From: Neurospora crassa OR74A
Taxonomy: Eukaryota > Ascomycota > Sordariomycetes > Sordariales > Sordariaceae
Direction: 5' to 3'
DNA: 64,000 bases
NCBI RefSeq assembly: GCF_000182925.2
Contig: NC_026505.1
Location: forward strand, 1,178,001 to 1,242,000
Shown here: positions 11,981-26,667 of the stretch, in pieces
How positions within the stretch are numbered: the first letter of the stretch is position 1
Layout: each line of letters opens with the position of its first letter
Notes under the pieces: model-generated
Told to the model about the DNA's origin: nothing
What the model saw: the letters and a program-made list of their open reading frames with translations, nothing else
Databases searched by the model: none
Translations under genes and position numbers: made by a program

Positions 11981-14900
11981 TAATTGTCTTATTCCCTGTG
12001 CTATAACTATAGCGCCTTATTGGTATGGGGTCCTTCTCTAGTTCTCTGGAGGGGAAAACCGTACGGTGTTAAGTACCGCTGGATGAAAACCCCCAGCTCC
12101 ATCTCGGTCGTGGTTCTCTATACTATTCCTACTTTACTTATAATTATAATGGTTCTTACTTACCGCTATAGTAAATTAATTTTATCTTTCCTACTATTAC
12201 ATTATCCTAATATTAAAATAATAAGGATAATAGGAATAGGATTAGATTAGGCGTATTACTTCCTTTACTACCTTTCTATTTTATTCTTTATTATTCCTTC
12301 TTCCGCCTTCTCCCCACTTCCCTATTTTATTTTTTTATTTATTATTCTATTTCTCCGCTTCCTTATTCTATTTATAAATACCTCTTCCTTATTATTTATT
12401 CTATTACCCTACGGATTTACCTTTATTTATAATAGTATAAAAACCCCCTTCCTTTATTTATATAATCCCCTACGTAACGTCCCTTCTTAGTCCTCCTTCT
12501 CCTTTTTCCCTATTATAACTTCTAATAAAATAGCTTCTTCCAATTATTATTGCCCTAGCCCGATTAATTTAACCTCCAATATTGAGGGTCCCTCCCTTAG
12601 TATATTTCTAGGTCCTACGTTCCTTGTAGTTATACTTTTGGAATTTATATTCTTTATTCGTACCTTTTGCGATTTCTTTAGTAAATATTCTCTCTTAAAT
12701 TAATTTAGTTTCCTTCTTCGTCTTCCTCGGCCCTTATACTAATTTAATTAATATCCTTCGTAAGATTCCTTACCTTTACTATACTTTAAATTTCGCTTCC
12801 ATTTTATATAATAATAAATTTAATTCCCCTAATAATTTCTATAAGGTTATTACTAAGAAAGTTTATTTTATTTCGGCGATTAGTAAGTTTTTTATTTTCT
12901 ATATTTCTTTTTCTTTATTATTATTTAATTTCTATTTTAGCCGGTAGTACCTAGAACGCCACCTGTTCTTATACCTATAAAGTATATATATTAGATATTT
13001 TTATAGGCTTTTGCAACGCTTGTAATACTATTTAGGCGATAATTATTACTATAGCGTTAGGTAGTTAAAATAAGTTCAAATATAATTTAAATACTTTTAT
13101 TCGTATTGCTAACGATTTTATTTATTATATATATATATACGTTTAGAACGGGACGAATTGCCTACTAACTATAAGCGTCTTCCTTATACTATTAATTATA
13201 GTATCGCTAACTTCTAGCGAAAGGGTTATTATAAATTAATTATAAGAGATACTTATTATAGTCGTATTCCTTCTCTTCCCGGCGGTAATATTATAAATTT
13301 AATTTAAATTATATCCAGCTTTAATAGTAGCGCTATTATTTTTATATATATTGTATCCAGTAATAATAGTTTCGCTACTCCTATTCATATAGTCTCCGGT
13401 TTTAATAGTAGTAATTCTATTTTTAGTAGCCCTATAGCCATTAATACTCCCAGCCGCCCCCTTATAAATAATAATTGGGTTTAATAGTATTATAAGGTTA
13501 TTACGAATTAGGTTTATATAATAGAGTTATTCGAATAATTTATAAGTATAATTAAGCGTTCGTTAGATAGTATTTTTCGGTTCTTATTATAGTTATAATT
13601 TAAATAATTTTTGTAATTAGTATAATTATTTCTTTTCCGTTCTTATCCTTTTATTCTAGTATTATTAATATTTTATATTTTTCTTAGGAATACTTTATAA
13701 TTTTTTTATATTATTCCTCCTCTAATTCGATTATTAAATAATATTCTTTTAACTTCCTTAATTTTAATATTTATAATAAAATTCTTTTAGTTTTAGTCTT
13801 ATTATTTAGGAACTCCTAAAATTCCTCTTTTATTAGTAGTTAGGCTTTTAGATTATTTTAGAAAATAGTATTTATATTAACGTAATTTAGGATAATATAG
13901 GCGAGGGTCTCCTTTTCGAATTTATAAGTATAGATGGGGGTTAGAATATTTAGTACTTTCCTCTTATAGAAGAAGGCCCGGAGGTTAATAATTTCCATTT
14001 TAGTTTAAATAAGGAGGGAGCTATTTATTTTAATTAGTAGGTACGGTTCTTCTTCGTCTTCTCCTAATTTTCGGTATTTTCCTTTCTTTTTCTTTATATT
14101 AACTATATATTATTAGATAACCTTTCTATTAATTTTAGGGGTGAGGTTAGCAATAGTAAATTTGTACTATTATTTTAATTTTGTTATTACTACTATTAAA
14201 TAGTAGTTGTAGTATAATATTTATTCTTAATTTATTATATTTTTTAATTATTCTTCCCGGTTGGTAACTATTAATTTTGGAATTTATAATAGCAGTAGTA
14301 GGGTCCCTGAATCCGGGGGAGGACTAGTTACTATTACTAATAATTTTTCTATTGGTATTTATTCCTCGGCCTATTATATTTTAATTGTACTAATTTTTAA
14401 TTTATTAGTAGGTAGCCGACTTTTCGATTATTATATTTAAATATAATTAGATATTTAGGTTACTATTCCCCGGACGAACTAGGCTTAGTCTATTTAAGTG
14501 AACCTTTTTTTAAAGGTTTAGACCCTTTTATTAAGGTAGAAGTCGAACGGCGGATAGAATATTTCTATTTTTAAATTTTTTATTAGCGTAGCTTTATATA
14601 CTCTAGTAATAATTTTCAAGTACTTAATCTAATATTTCGCTAGCCTAATTATAATCCTTTATAGTTTTTTATAGATTTTGGTTGGTTAGTAGAATATTAA
14701 GGCTCTATATATAATAGTACTACAAATATATTTAGTATATATTTCCTTTACCCGAGTAAAGGAGTAATCTTATATCTTCGCTATTAATTTCGTAAGTATA
14801 TTTATTTGGGTTGTTATTTTAAATTTAATTACTTTTACATAAGCCCTATAATTAAATTTACAGTCTAGCTATACTTTTAGGAATTGCGTTGATTTTGTTG

Positions 14901-17900
14901 GTTGAAGTACGATATCCCTAAATTAGAAAGTTTCCGTCCTTAGTACCTTCATTTATATAAAATATATTAGTTCCGTTTTAATTACTTTAAATTCTATACT
15001 TCTCGCCCTTATTTATTTCGAATATATTTCCTACGCTACTTATAATATTCGGTAGTTCTCTTTAATAGTATAGGCTATTGTTATAATATTAGTATTATTT
15101 ATAAAACTAATTATAATTATATTTAGGATTATTACTAATTTCTAATATAATAGGGTAATAAAGAGAATAAATAGAATACGGGAGAAGGGGGAGCTTTATA
15201 GTACGTTAGTAGTAATTATATAGGGGCGGGATGTTTTATTGTTGAAGAAGAAGGAACTTCTTTTATTAGTAATAAAGTTTGTTATTTATTTAATAATCTA
15301 TATTAGGAGTTATATTTCCTATAGGGTGTATAAAAGTTATTTATAATTAACTTTATTGAATGATCTTTTTAAATTTAAGAGTATAAAGGACGTTATAGCT
15401 CTAAATTTCTAAACTATATATATTATATTAGTAATTACCTAGACTATAAATTTTATTAAACGGTTTACTTGGTTATTTATTTAGCCTTCTAGTAAGAGGT
15501 TGAATTCTTCGGCTACCTACGTAAATCTTTTAGTTACGAGTACTTCGAGGACTTTTCCTATATTATTGAGTAGTAATATTAGTCTTTATACGCTTATTAA
15601 TTTTTATTAGGTAGCGCTTTTTCTAAGCTTTTTAAGGATATTTACTTTTATATTCTTAAATTATTATAGGAAATAATTGAATTAGAGGCTGGCGGATATT
15701 AAATATATTATAATTTATTAAAATAGTTATTTATATAATTTTAGAAATTCATTTAAGTATTAATTAACCCCGGGGGCTTTATTAAATACTATTTAGGAGA
15801 ATATATTTTAGATATTCTCTTTATTAATTAGTTTATTAATAATTATTAGGTTAATACCCTTTAGTAATTTAATTTAATTTAGTAAGTAGTTTATTAGGAC
15901 TTTTATTTTTAGGAAAAAGCGGTTGGTAAGGATTTTGGCTTTATTATTATAGTTTCCGATTTTTATTGCCCCTTTGTAGGTTTAAAGGGTTGGTAGTTTA
16001 GGTAAATTTATTAGTTAATAGCTTTGGGTCTAAGCCTATTATTTTAATAGTTAGAGTTAATTTGGGTTTTTCGAGGCTTCGGCGACGTTATTGTGCTACG
16101 TAGCTTGTTGGGCCTTCGTAATAATCCTCTTCTTTTTTATTATAGTTTCGATAAATTCCCTTTAGTTTAATATTGTCCAGTATTTAAACTATTCTTAATA
16201 TATTTTCTATACTTCTTTTATAATTATTTTATATTCTAACGTCTTTTAATTCGCTCTCCTCCTTCGACCTTTCTTCTAGTACAGGACGAATTTTTTTATA
16301 ATATTTATAAATTCTCTATTAAATTTGCGAAAGGCGAATACAAAGTCCTTTATTATATTAATTCTTTCTAAAATTAATATCCGTTTTTTTAATACTTCCT
16401 TCACCTTCTTTATATTTATAAAACTTTAATTATATCCTCCTTCTTCTTTAACTTTTTTATTTTTTTTCTTTATTTAGATTTAAATTTCTTAAGGGTAATA
16501 ATCTAAATTAATTTATTCGTACTATTATATTCCCTAATTTTTAGCTTCGACCTTTAATAATAATTATATATAGTTAATTATCCTATTCCTTTCTCTTTAT
16601 ATTATATTTTTAAATTTAATTAATTTACTATAGGGTGTAAGTAAATTAAATTTCTAGTATTATACTTATATAAGGAGGTAAGCGGCCCTTAGGTTAATCC
16701 TATTCTTTAAGTTCCAATTAGGATAGTAAAAGTTGAGGTCCTTAATAGTAATTAGGTTTCTTATTGGAGGTCCGGCTTTAATAAATTCGAAGAGTAGTAA
16801 CTCTTATTAGTATTTTAATATTCTTTATATAAAGATAGGAGAGTAAATAGAATAAATAGTTATTAAATCCTTTAAATTCTTAAATATAATTGCGGTTTAA
16901 TCTTTTCCGGTTTAGAAATTTAGGTCCTTTAAAATCTATTTCTTACTTATATATATTATTACCCTTCCTTTCTCCGAATAATTAACCCCGAAATACCTTC
17001 CGCCTTTAGGATAATAAATATCCCTATTTAAATTTCTACCCGATTCTTAAATTATTATAATATTATAGGTCTCCTCTTATTCGAATAGAAGTTTTTCCTT
17101 TTTATACAATTTCTTTATATTCTAATAGAGTATTTTTAATTAAATTATTAATTATCTTGGGATAGGGTTCCTTTTAATCCCTCGGCGGAGGATAAGGGTA
17201 TTACTTTTTTAAGGGGGATTATAATTATATAAGTACTATTACCGCTATACGACCAATTTTCCCCTAAACTTTATAAATATATATAATATTTATTTATTAG
17301 ATTTTATAGGGTTATAGGCTTCGGCCGGGTGGATAGGCTGATCAATTTTTTTAACCGTCTTTTCTTTACATTTCCTCTAATATATCTCTTTAGGGTAGTA
17401 ATAATATAGGAGTTAGGGGGGGCGTTTAGTAGAATACTCTTATTTATAGTCTTTATTATTAACTCTAATACCTTTCTAATTGGGTTTTTACGGGGGGCGA
17501 ATGCCCGTAGTTTTTCGGTATATACGATAAATGTTTTTATAATTATTTTTTGGAGAATAGGGTATTTTTTGTAATTATATATATAATACCCCTTCTTCTT
17601 ATATAATTTATAATAAATAAATAATTTATCATTATTAAATAAATAATTTATTTTATTGAAGCAGTCTCCTTTATATTTAATTTCGTTATAGTAGGTATAA
17701 ATATTATTTTAATAATAAAATTTTATTATATATCCAATTCTCTAATATTTAAAGTATTATTAGACGTTATTTAAGGTTTAGAATAGTTCGTACGGGTATA
17801 CGCTACTATTTTAAAGAAAAAAGTTATTTTAGAGGAAGTACGTTGCTAATATAATAGTTACTTCTATAAGGAATAAGCTTTTATTCTCTCTATCCCTTTT

Positions 17901-18913
17901 CTTCTATAATTGAACTCTAATAATAGATACCTCCGGGTTCCTCTCCTTTACTACGTTCGAAATAACTTCCGTTATAATATAATTATTAATATTGTCCTAG
18001 GGTACGCCCTAAATTAGTACGCCTATAGTATTTATAGTAATAAAAGTATTGTGGCCGAAAATTTCTGTAACCTACGTTTAATTTCGCTAGTACTAAGTAT
18101 ATATAGGTTTATTAAATATAATTACGTAATTTCTAATTATTAATATCCTAATAGTTGTATAAATTATTAGGCTAAGTTTCTTTTTATTTAAATAAGTAGC
18201 TAGGGTCGTTTTTATATCTTCGTTCGAATAGTTTATAAATTCGGCGGTAATTATTACTCCTTTAATGGTAAATTACTATTTAAAATTAGAGGGGATAAAC
18301 TTTTTAATAGTAGTAGGTAATTATTAGAGGGTAGTACCGATTTTACTCGGGCTAGCTTTCGCTATAATATTAATTTAATATTTTAGCGCTTTTTAGGCGC
18401 CTTTCTTAATTTCTTTTAAAATATCCTTCTTTAGGTTATTAAAATCCTTCTTAGTAATAAATTAGTCGGTTTTAGCTTTGTTAGCCTCGGGTTGCGTAAA
18501 TTTACTTTTTTTAATATATACCTTCGCAAATTTAAGAAGTAATTCTTGAATTTGATAATAATCTTTAATTAAAATAGTATTATAGTTTATAGATTTGTTC
18601 GTTTTAGCGATAAATTTCTTTAATATTTTATTATCTTCTTTTGTTTTATCCGAGGTCTTTATAGTAAGTATAGCTTCGGGATTATTAAATATTAAGATTT
18701 CTCCGAGTGGGTTGTAGACGTTGTTTTCGAGTCTACGAGTATTGCTATTGATGGCTATTGGTAACGACGATATAATACCGTTGCTACGTTTGTTGTAGGA
18801 TATTGTGAGGGACGTAAACGACCCTCTTAAGTCGATTGTATTAGTTTTCGTTTTGGAGCACTCCTCGACTAGATATCGGCGTTTCCGGTTTCAAAGCAGT
18901 TTTTACTAAGGGT
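11981..18913 (-). mobile_element. Near full-length Tad-like LINE, copy B, RIP-mutated
   Basis: This 6.9-kb element is inserted in the gypsy pol gene. It is flanked by an 18-bp target duplication: aaccctataaatactaaa at 11963-11980 and aatcctataaatactaaa at 18914-18931, differing by one C/T. Read on the minus strand: an ORF1 start near 18750 (MAINSNTRRLENNVYNPLGE); an endonuclease-like motif DLNFYYPNW near 16740; reverse transcriptase around 15250-15080 with catalytic FADD now FINN; an RNase H-sized region; the ORF2 C-terminal Cys/His segment near 13960; and the shared 3' block at 12150-11985. It is the reverse-complement counterpart of copy A. All frames carry RIP stops. Confidence 0.88.
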
Positions 18914-19688
18914 AATCCTATAAATACTAAAGTAATTCTAAAATACCGTTTATACAATTATAAAATCGAATTGAAGCTAGGAATAAATTCGCTACTCTAC
19001 TCTAAAGTAAGACTAATATCGCCCTAGGAATTGAAGGTCATTAAGTAATAATTAAATAATGATTTAGTAAAAGGATTTATTCGGCTATCGCCTTTAAATA
19101 TAATATCCTTAATCCTATTAATGAAAAAGCTAAGTAACGGTATAAGAATTTATATCGATTATAGAAGTATTAATAAAATTTCGTTAAAGAATAAATATCT
19201 ATTATTATTAATTAAAGAAACGCTAAACGCTATTTATAGGGCTAAATAATTTACTAAGGTCAATATAATCGCAACTTTCAATAAATTGCGAATAGCAAAA
19301 GGCTACGAATAACTAATAATATTTAATATATAATTCGGATTATACGAATTACTAATCTATTTATTTAGACTTTCGGAAACTCCCGTCTCCTTTCAGAACT
19401 TTATTAATAATATATTATACAATATCCTCAATATTTATACAATAGCCTATTTTAATAACGTCTTTATTTTTTTTTAAAAACCTATAAGAACTATATGAAG
19501 TATATTCGAAAAGTCTTTTAATAATTATTCAATATAAACTTTTAAATTATGCTTAATAAATATAAATTCTATATATAGCGAACCAGGTACTTAAGATTAA
19601 TTATTACTTTAGGTAGTATAGAAATGGACCTTAAGAAGGTAGTAGCGGTAATTATATAGGAAGTATTAACTAGCTAGCGCTAAATATA
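18914..19688 (+). pseudogene. Gypsy reverse transcriptase segment between the two LINEs
   Basis: Plus-strand translation is a canonical Ty3/gypsy reverse transcriptase core: GFIRLSPLNIISLILL, IRIYIDYRSINKISLKNKY, FTKVNIIATFNKLRIAKGYE and FQNFINNILYN. The catalytic YxDD appears as YFNN near 19446-19460, so RIP destroyed both aspartates. It continues the frame interrupted at 11980. The frame is cut again by the next LINE inside the conserved segment before FLGFANFYRRF, which reappears at 26680. Confidence 0.88.
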
Positions 19689-22600
19689 TTATTATTAGTC
19701 TTATACACGCTAACTATTTATATAGTTCGCCCTATAGGCATACGGTACTACTTCGCTCGTAGTCGGTAGGAAAAACCGTACTATAATAGCCGGATGAAAA
19801 CCCTCCGCTTCGCTATCGCTATAGCGCTATATCGGCTCCGTACTGTCCCGTTCTCCTTCCTCTCAGTATAACTTCACTATTATAACTAAAATTATAAACT
19901 TTTATTATATACGTAGCCGACCCTATCCTAATTAATCGCCGCCCTCCTTCCGTCTTCTCGCTATTACTTCCCAACAATTAATAGCCTTTTATCCTATCTT
20001 TCCTTAATTATATTATCCCAAATTACTTAATTTATCTAGAAAGGAAACTTCGACCCGGCTCCCTCTTTCCTTCCCTCTTTCCTTCCTTATACTATACTAC
20101 TACCTCCGCTATATTATATCCGTATTCTAATTAAGTCCGCCGCTATCCCGTATTTATATCTAACCCGAATTAGTATTATTACTACTATATTATACTATAT
20201 AAAAAACCTTCTAGTACTATAAAAAAAACGCCCGCTTTAAAGGCGTTAAAAGCTACGGCCCCCTTAAATAAATTAGAGGGCGAAATTATAACGGAGGTTA
20301 TAATATTTAATACCGGCCTTACTAGTTCGTTTTATAATAACGCTTTAATTAAGCTTATTACTTTCGAAAAAATTAGAAACTACTTATTAAAGGAAATATA
20401 GGAGAAGAAGGGCGCCGCTATAGGATACTTCGAACCTCCCGAATTTTATAAATAGTATAACTCTTATACCTATAACTTATAGTATATTTTTTCAATAATT
20501 TATAATAATTTAACCGGCTTCCAGCTTACCTTTAATTAGGCCTAATACCTTCAAAATCCCTATAAATCTCTATTTTATTTCTATAGCATCCCTATATTTA
20601 ACTTTTAAAATAATTCGCCCTAACGCCCCTTATTATAAATATTAATTATAAAAGAGGACTAAGGAGTATTTAAATACCAAATTTATTCTCTTAGTATATA
20701 CCTTTATTAGGTCCGCTATAGAGTTATATAATTATAATATAGTTTAAGGTAATTTTAAGGTTTTTATTGGTAGGGTATAAGCTATAACTACTATATAAAC
20801 TATAGTAGACCGTATTAGCGCTAATCCTTCGTCTATCGGCGACTATCCGGCTTTAAATTCTATTATAATAATTAAATTTCTATTAAAGAAGAAGAAATTT
20901 ATTTATATTCTTATTAATACCTCCGCGGATTTTACTCTACTTTATAACAATATTACTATAATTCGTCTTTATATTATAAGGATCGAGGAGACTATCTATA
21001 CTCTTTTTAATAAGGTTAATTTAATTACTATTAATATTAAGTATATTAGTAAAGGTATAATAGCAATCCATACTAAATAAAATAGTTTTAATAATTACTT
21101 TTCTACTATAAATATTCTATAACGTCTTTATATTAGCCTTAATTACTAATTTTCTTTATATAGCTTTCTAATATCAAATAAACCGTCTATAATATTTATA
21201 ATTATATTTTAAATATAAATTCAATTAATAATACTACTTCTATTTAACCCTACTATAGTATAAAGATGGTACTTAATAGTATCCTTCCTAAGGCCAACGA
21301 AGAGAGTTCTAATATAGAAAATAAATTTTTTAGTAAGGAAGGTAAAGTTAGTAACGATACCGATACAGTATCAGTCGCCGGCGATATAAAGTAGTTAATA
21401 CCCTATTATCCTTCTAATTTAAGTATAATTTAATTTTCCTCCGGGGTTATTATCTATACATTTAGTATATATTTAGTCGGCTTCCTATTAATTCTAATAT
21501 AATTCCGTTCTAATTAAATAACTCTTAATTTTAATTAGGCCTCTTATATATATAATTAAACTACTTTGATCTATACTTCCTAATACTTTTTCTATTTCCT
21601 TTACTCTTTTAATTTTAATTACTAATTTATACTCTTATAACCTCTCTAGCTATAAAGCCTATTGTAGAATCTATTTAATATTCGTTTTAAATTCGTTATA
21701 GAATTCCTCTTTATTTATTAGCTACGTAGAAGCGTTCTCGCCCTATAATTAAATTTATTCTATTTCCTAATATTCTAGTATAAAGTATTCGAACGTTTCC
21801 TTCCCTACGCTATATTAGTAATATAGTATTATTACTTCTAGTACTTTCCTTTCGAATAGAAATACCCGTAGGCCTATCTTCCCGGTTCTTACCTATATTA
21901 GTAGGGAGTTTATAGCCTTTAATAAATGATATAATATAGAATTTTTATACGTACTAGGCTATATATAGTACTATAGTATAATTCTATCGAATTATACGCA
22001 CACTTTTATAATATTTAAATATTTCCTCTTCTTTATTATTTTAATAACCTTTACGTACTATCTTACTACCTATTCTCTTTTTATTACTTCTTCTAACTAC
22101 TTCTCTCTCTCCCCCGGCGTAAGCTTTCTTACCTCCCCTTATAATACTAGTATATCTTCGACCAAAATTTATTGTACGGCTTATTTAACATTTACTTTAC
22201 TATTAATTAGCGCTAAGTATAACAATTATTATATTCCTTAACTCCGGATTTTAATTACTACTTATATTAATATACCCCGTACAAAGGCTATTATTAAGGA
22301 GTGCGCTAAATATTCTTCGAATACATAGACTCTCTTATTAAAATAAAAGTCGAAGGGGGGGTAGAAAGTTTCTATTTCGAAGCTAAAGGTTAATATTGCT
22401 TTATATATACCGGATACTACTTATAAATAATTATTTTAAATTGCAATTAAATTACGTATTAATCCGTATAATTCTCCTATCGGCTCCGTCGGAGTATAAT
22501 AAACTAATATACTATAAATTACTATTATTCGGATTACTTTAATATAGACTTTTTGTACGTATACGAAACTATATCTCTATATTTTCGCTACGATTTATAT

Positions 22601-25600
22601 TAAAGCGAATATTTATATCAATATTTTCTTCTTTACTATTTAGAAGTATGCTTTATAAGTGAGTTTATAATTGAACTATACGCTTAGGAACCTTATTGAC
22701 TCTATAGGTACTAATTAGTAGCCTCTTAAGTCTATTACTTCCTACCTTAATTAATATATTTATATAAAATAGATAAATTCTAATTTTACCACTTTAAATT
22801 CTATTCCTCTTTCTATTACTTATTCGTAGTAGATCCTCTACATAGCCGCGAGCTTTTTATAATTCTCCTATATCGATCTTAAGAAGGCGAGGATATTAGT
22901 ATTATTAGTAAATTCTACTATTATAGTACCTTTAAGTTTTTTTAGCGCTTTATATAATATAGTAATAAAAAGGAGAAATAAGCTTGGGGAGAGGGGGGAT
23001 CCTTATAGTACCCTTGCAACTATATAGAACCCCTTTAATATCGCCTTATTAAAGTAAAGGCTACCTATTCTATCCGATAAAAAGTGTTAATCTAAAATAA
23101 AAGCTATATTAATAATCCTTTTTCTTAGAGTATATATAGGAATTACTTATAATTTACTTAATCGAATACCCCCTTAAGATTAAGGAGGAGTAGTAATATA
23201 ACTACTCCCAATTTTTAAACTATATATACTATTTCCGTTACTACCTTTATTACGAATTCTATTAACCTTCTTTTCTAATTCCCTATTTAACCCTTAAATA
23301 AGAATTTATACTCCTCCGCTACGAATATAAACCATTCTACAATTATAGCCTCTAATATTTTCCCTATATAATTTAATAGTATAATAGGCCTCTATACGCC
23401 TACGGTTGTTTATTATACTACTATTTTACTAAGTTTCTTTAGGACTACTACCTTAATATATTACTATTATATTAGGAATAACCCGAATATAAAACTCCCT
23501 ATTACTACTATAATTAATACCTCTACTAATTTCCGTCCGTACGCTTTAAGAAGTTTATTAAAAATCTAATTACTTTCTAGCACTTTATTGGGTACTATAC
23601 ACTATAGTATTTTTATTATATTATGAGTACTAATTATATAATTTATTATTAGCTAGGACTCCCTTTCTATACGTTAGTCTAATAGGTAGCCTATTAATAT
23701 ATTAACCGTTAGGAAGAACCTTTCTATTAGAACTTCGGCCTTATTTGTGTAGTTCCTTAACTCTTCGTCGTCTCCTTTATAATATAGCGCCAATATCTTA
23801 AATAGCTTTAATAGTAAATAGCTACGAATCCTTCCCTATAAATATATACTATTTCTTTATTTATATAAACTGTATAGCCTCGTCCTATTTCCGCTTTGCT
23901 TCGTTTAATTCCTATCTCCTTATTAGTATTCTCCTTAATTTCTAAACGCAGGCTATCCTTCTTATATATTTAACTACTTCCTTTATATTTCTATCCTACC
24001 AATTTACCCTTTTACTAACGCTTCTCTTTTTTTTCGGTATTACTTTATTTATAACTTTAATTAATTAGACTATAAGTTAGTTCGCTACTTCCTTCAACTC
24101 CTCTACTATCGAAATTACTTATAGGACTATAATATACTTATTAGCGAATTCTTTAACCTTTCCAACGTTTATAAATACTTAGCTATATCCTATGTCGGTT
24201 TTTATTAATTCTTCTATAATTTTAATATATATGATTACTAATTACGTTTAATAATTTAACTTAATTAATATTTTATTTTCTACTATTTAATATATAGCGT
24301 ATCGCAATTCTACAACCTAAGCATAATTTATTATACTATAGAATTTACCTTTTATTATATTCCCTAACTTTATTAATTTACTATATAGTATCGCTAGAGT
24401 TAATTAATAATTAACCGCTAGTATTAGGAATATTCTACTACCCTAACTCTCTCTCTTATAAATATTTTAATTCGGATAATAGAAGTTTATATCGCCTATA
24501 ATAATATCCCTTCCCCTTAGCCTTAATACAATTTCTTTTAGGGGTATTTATTAATTCGCCTCGGGTTTGGAGTCTTAAATTGGTAAATATATTAACTATA
24601 CCCGTACCTCCTTAATTCCCTTTCCAAATTATACTATTACCTAATTATTTCCCTACTTATAATTCTACTGCTCGGTTATAAAATATTTACTAATATATAT
24701 TACTACGCGTTCCTAATTAATGTTATCTAATACCTAATAGTAAAATACTCTAATATTAGGTATACCTCCTATAACTATAATTCGGCCTAATTCTTATATT
24801 ATAATAATATTATATTAGTCTTCTATTTTAAATACAATCTTTATTTTATTATATAACTTTACTATATTCTAGTAGAGGATCTTTAAATTTATTAGGTAGA
24901 CGGTCGGAATTTAGTAAATTTTTAATATAATCGAGGATTCGACCTTCGTATAGTATTAATTATACTAGTAATCTATTATTGTTACTTCGTACGCGCTTTC
25001 TCAAGGCGGGCCTTAAATAGCCGGTACTCCTTCTTATAATTACTACGCTTTTTAATAAATCGGACTTCCTACTACTAAGTTTCTAAGTCCTTGAATAAAG
25101 CGTTAAGGATATTAATATTACTATTATTTACTTTAGAGCGAATTTATTAGGGGGTAATAGGGGCCTCCTAAGTAGTTTCCTAGCGGCTTTAATTTTAATT
25201 TAGGGCCGGTATTTCGTTAATTATAATTAGTATGAATTATAGGGCGTATTCTTATAATTGTTCTATAAATACTATTGTAGTACGGCTTTATACGGTTCTT
25301 ATAAGCGGGCACTCGTTCGATACCGTAGTATATCTTTTATAATTATAAAGGAAGTACTTTTTAAATTCGGGCTATTAATTAGAAGGGTAATTAACTTCGG
25401 ATTCTACTATAATTATACCCAGGTATCTCTTCTCGGTACAGCGAAAGTATTGTACCTCCTTCTTATTAGGGTAGAAACGGCTTAAGTAGTTAAATTCCTA
25501 ATAATTGTAATACTATTAGAGGATTATATCTCTTTTAAAAGGTTTATAATAGAAAGTATTACTTATTTAAAGGAAGGAGTCCTTCGTTAAGCGTACCCTA

Positions 25601-26667
25601 TCGTCTATTATTAGTACTTCGAATAGTAAGGAGCCTCTTTCGCTCCTGTACTTCCTCTATTATATTTTCGTTCAGATAATAATAATATTATTCTTCTTAG
25701 ATAAGCCCTTTACTAATGCCTCGAATTCTAAATTATTGATAAATGCTTATAGTATATCGTAGACTATTATTGAAACCGTCCTAAAAGCAATTATAGTATT
25801 TTAATAGAAGATATATATTATTTAAATTTAATTTTTAAAATTCTAATATTTACCTTCCTTACTAAATATTACTATATAGTCTCCGTTAAAGTGTAATTTC
25901 GTTACCGCTTTAGCCTTAATTTTAAGGTATTTCTTATTAATTATATTCATTATTTTTACTACTATTTATTATTCCTTATCGGCCGGTAGAAATTCTCTAT
26001 TTAATTTTACTATTAAATACTATTCGGCCCGGAAGGGAATAATAATTTAAGTACTTATTAATATAAAATAAAATTTCTTTATATTTATAAGGAGGGCGTT
26101 TAAGCCTATAGCAATTACGGTTTAAGACTTCGGAGGGGGGGATTTTTAAATTTTTGTAATTTCGGCGACTATTTTCTTCAATTTATTAATATTGTCCTAG
26201 AGCTATTTTATATCGTTATTAGTAGTTTAAGGGCTCTAGTTTTGAGTATGTAAGGTAACCGCCGTAATTTCGAAAAGTTTTTTAATTTACGCCGCTTAGG
26301 TAGTAAATAGACTATTAATACTAGGAAAATTTATAGCCTTCTTTATAAACTTCTCTCATTCTTCTTAAAATAGGTCCGAAGTTTCCGAAGCTTCTATTAG
26401 CTTTATATTAGCTTGGAGTATTATTATTATCGTATCGGCTCTAATCGCTCCGAATATATATCGGCTCGACGCTAACCCGCCCCCAACGCTTCTAATCGCC
26501 CCGACACCCGCATTTTCGATGCGCAATTAATATAGCATTATAGAAGGGGGTAATTGGACGTCCTAAATACAATTCTAATATTAAAAACGATTTTATCGCT
26601 ATCGTCGACCAAGTACCCGCGTTTCAACGTTTTCGCGAGCTTTTCATATTCGTCTATAAAAGACTTA
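19689..26667 (-). mobile_element. Near full-length LINE, copy G (second Tad-like family), RIP-mutated
   Basis: This 7.0-kb element lies in the gypsy reverse transcriptase and is flanked by a 14-bp target duplication: tagcgctaaatata at 19675-19688 and tagcgccaaatata at 26668-26681, one C/T difference. Minus-strand translation shows the reverse transcriptase motif TIRIPPLSPSLFLLFI near 23000-22950 (from GVPQGSPLSP), then VEFTNNTNILA with the catalytic DD turned to NN. The ORF2 C-terminal segment RTGKIGLRVFLFERKV is near 21890-21840. The 3' terminal 170 bp share the gggttttcatccggc...tacggttttt block with the other LINE family but are otherwise different. ORF1 should occupy about 26550-25000. 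The 3' region from 21.6 kb to 19.7 kb has no assigned function. Confidence 0.85.

Noticed and set aside
20880-21130. Plus-strand frame reading INTSADFTLL, like a retropepsin DTGA motif
   Set aside because: It is antisense to LINE G, the frame has no gag or RT context, and AT-rich DNA makes both strands look open; probably chance.
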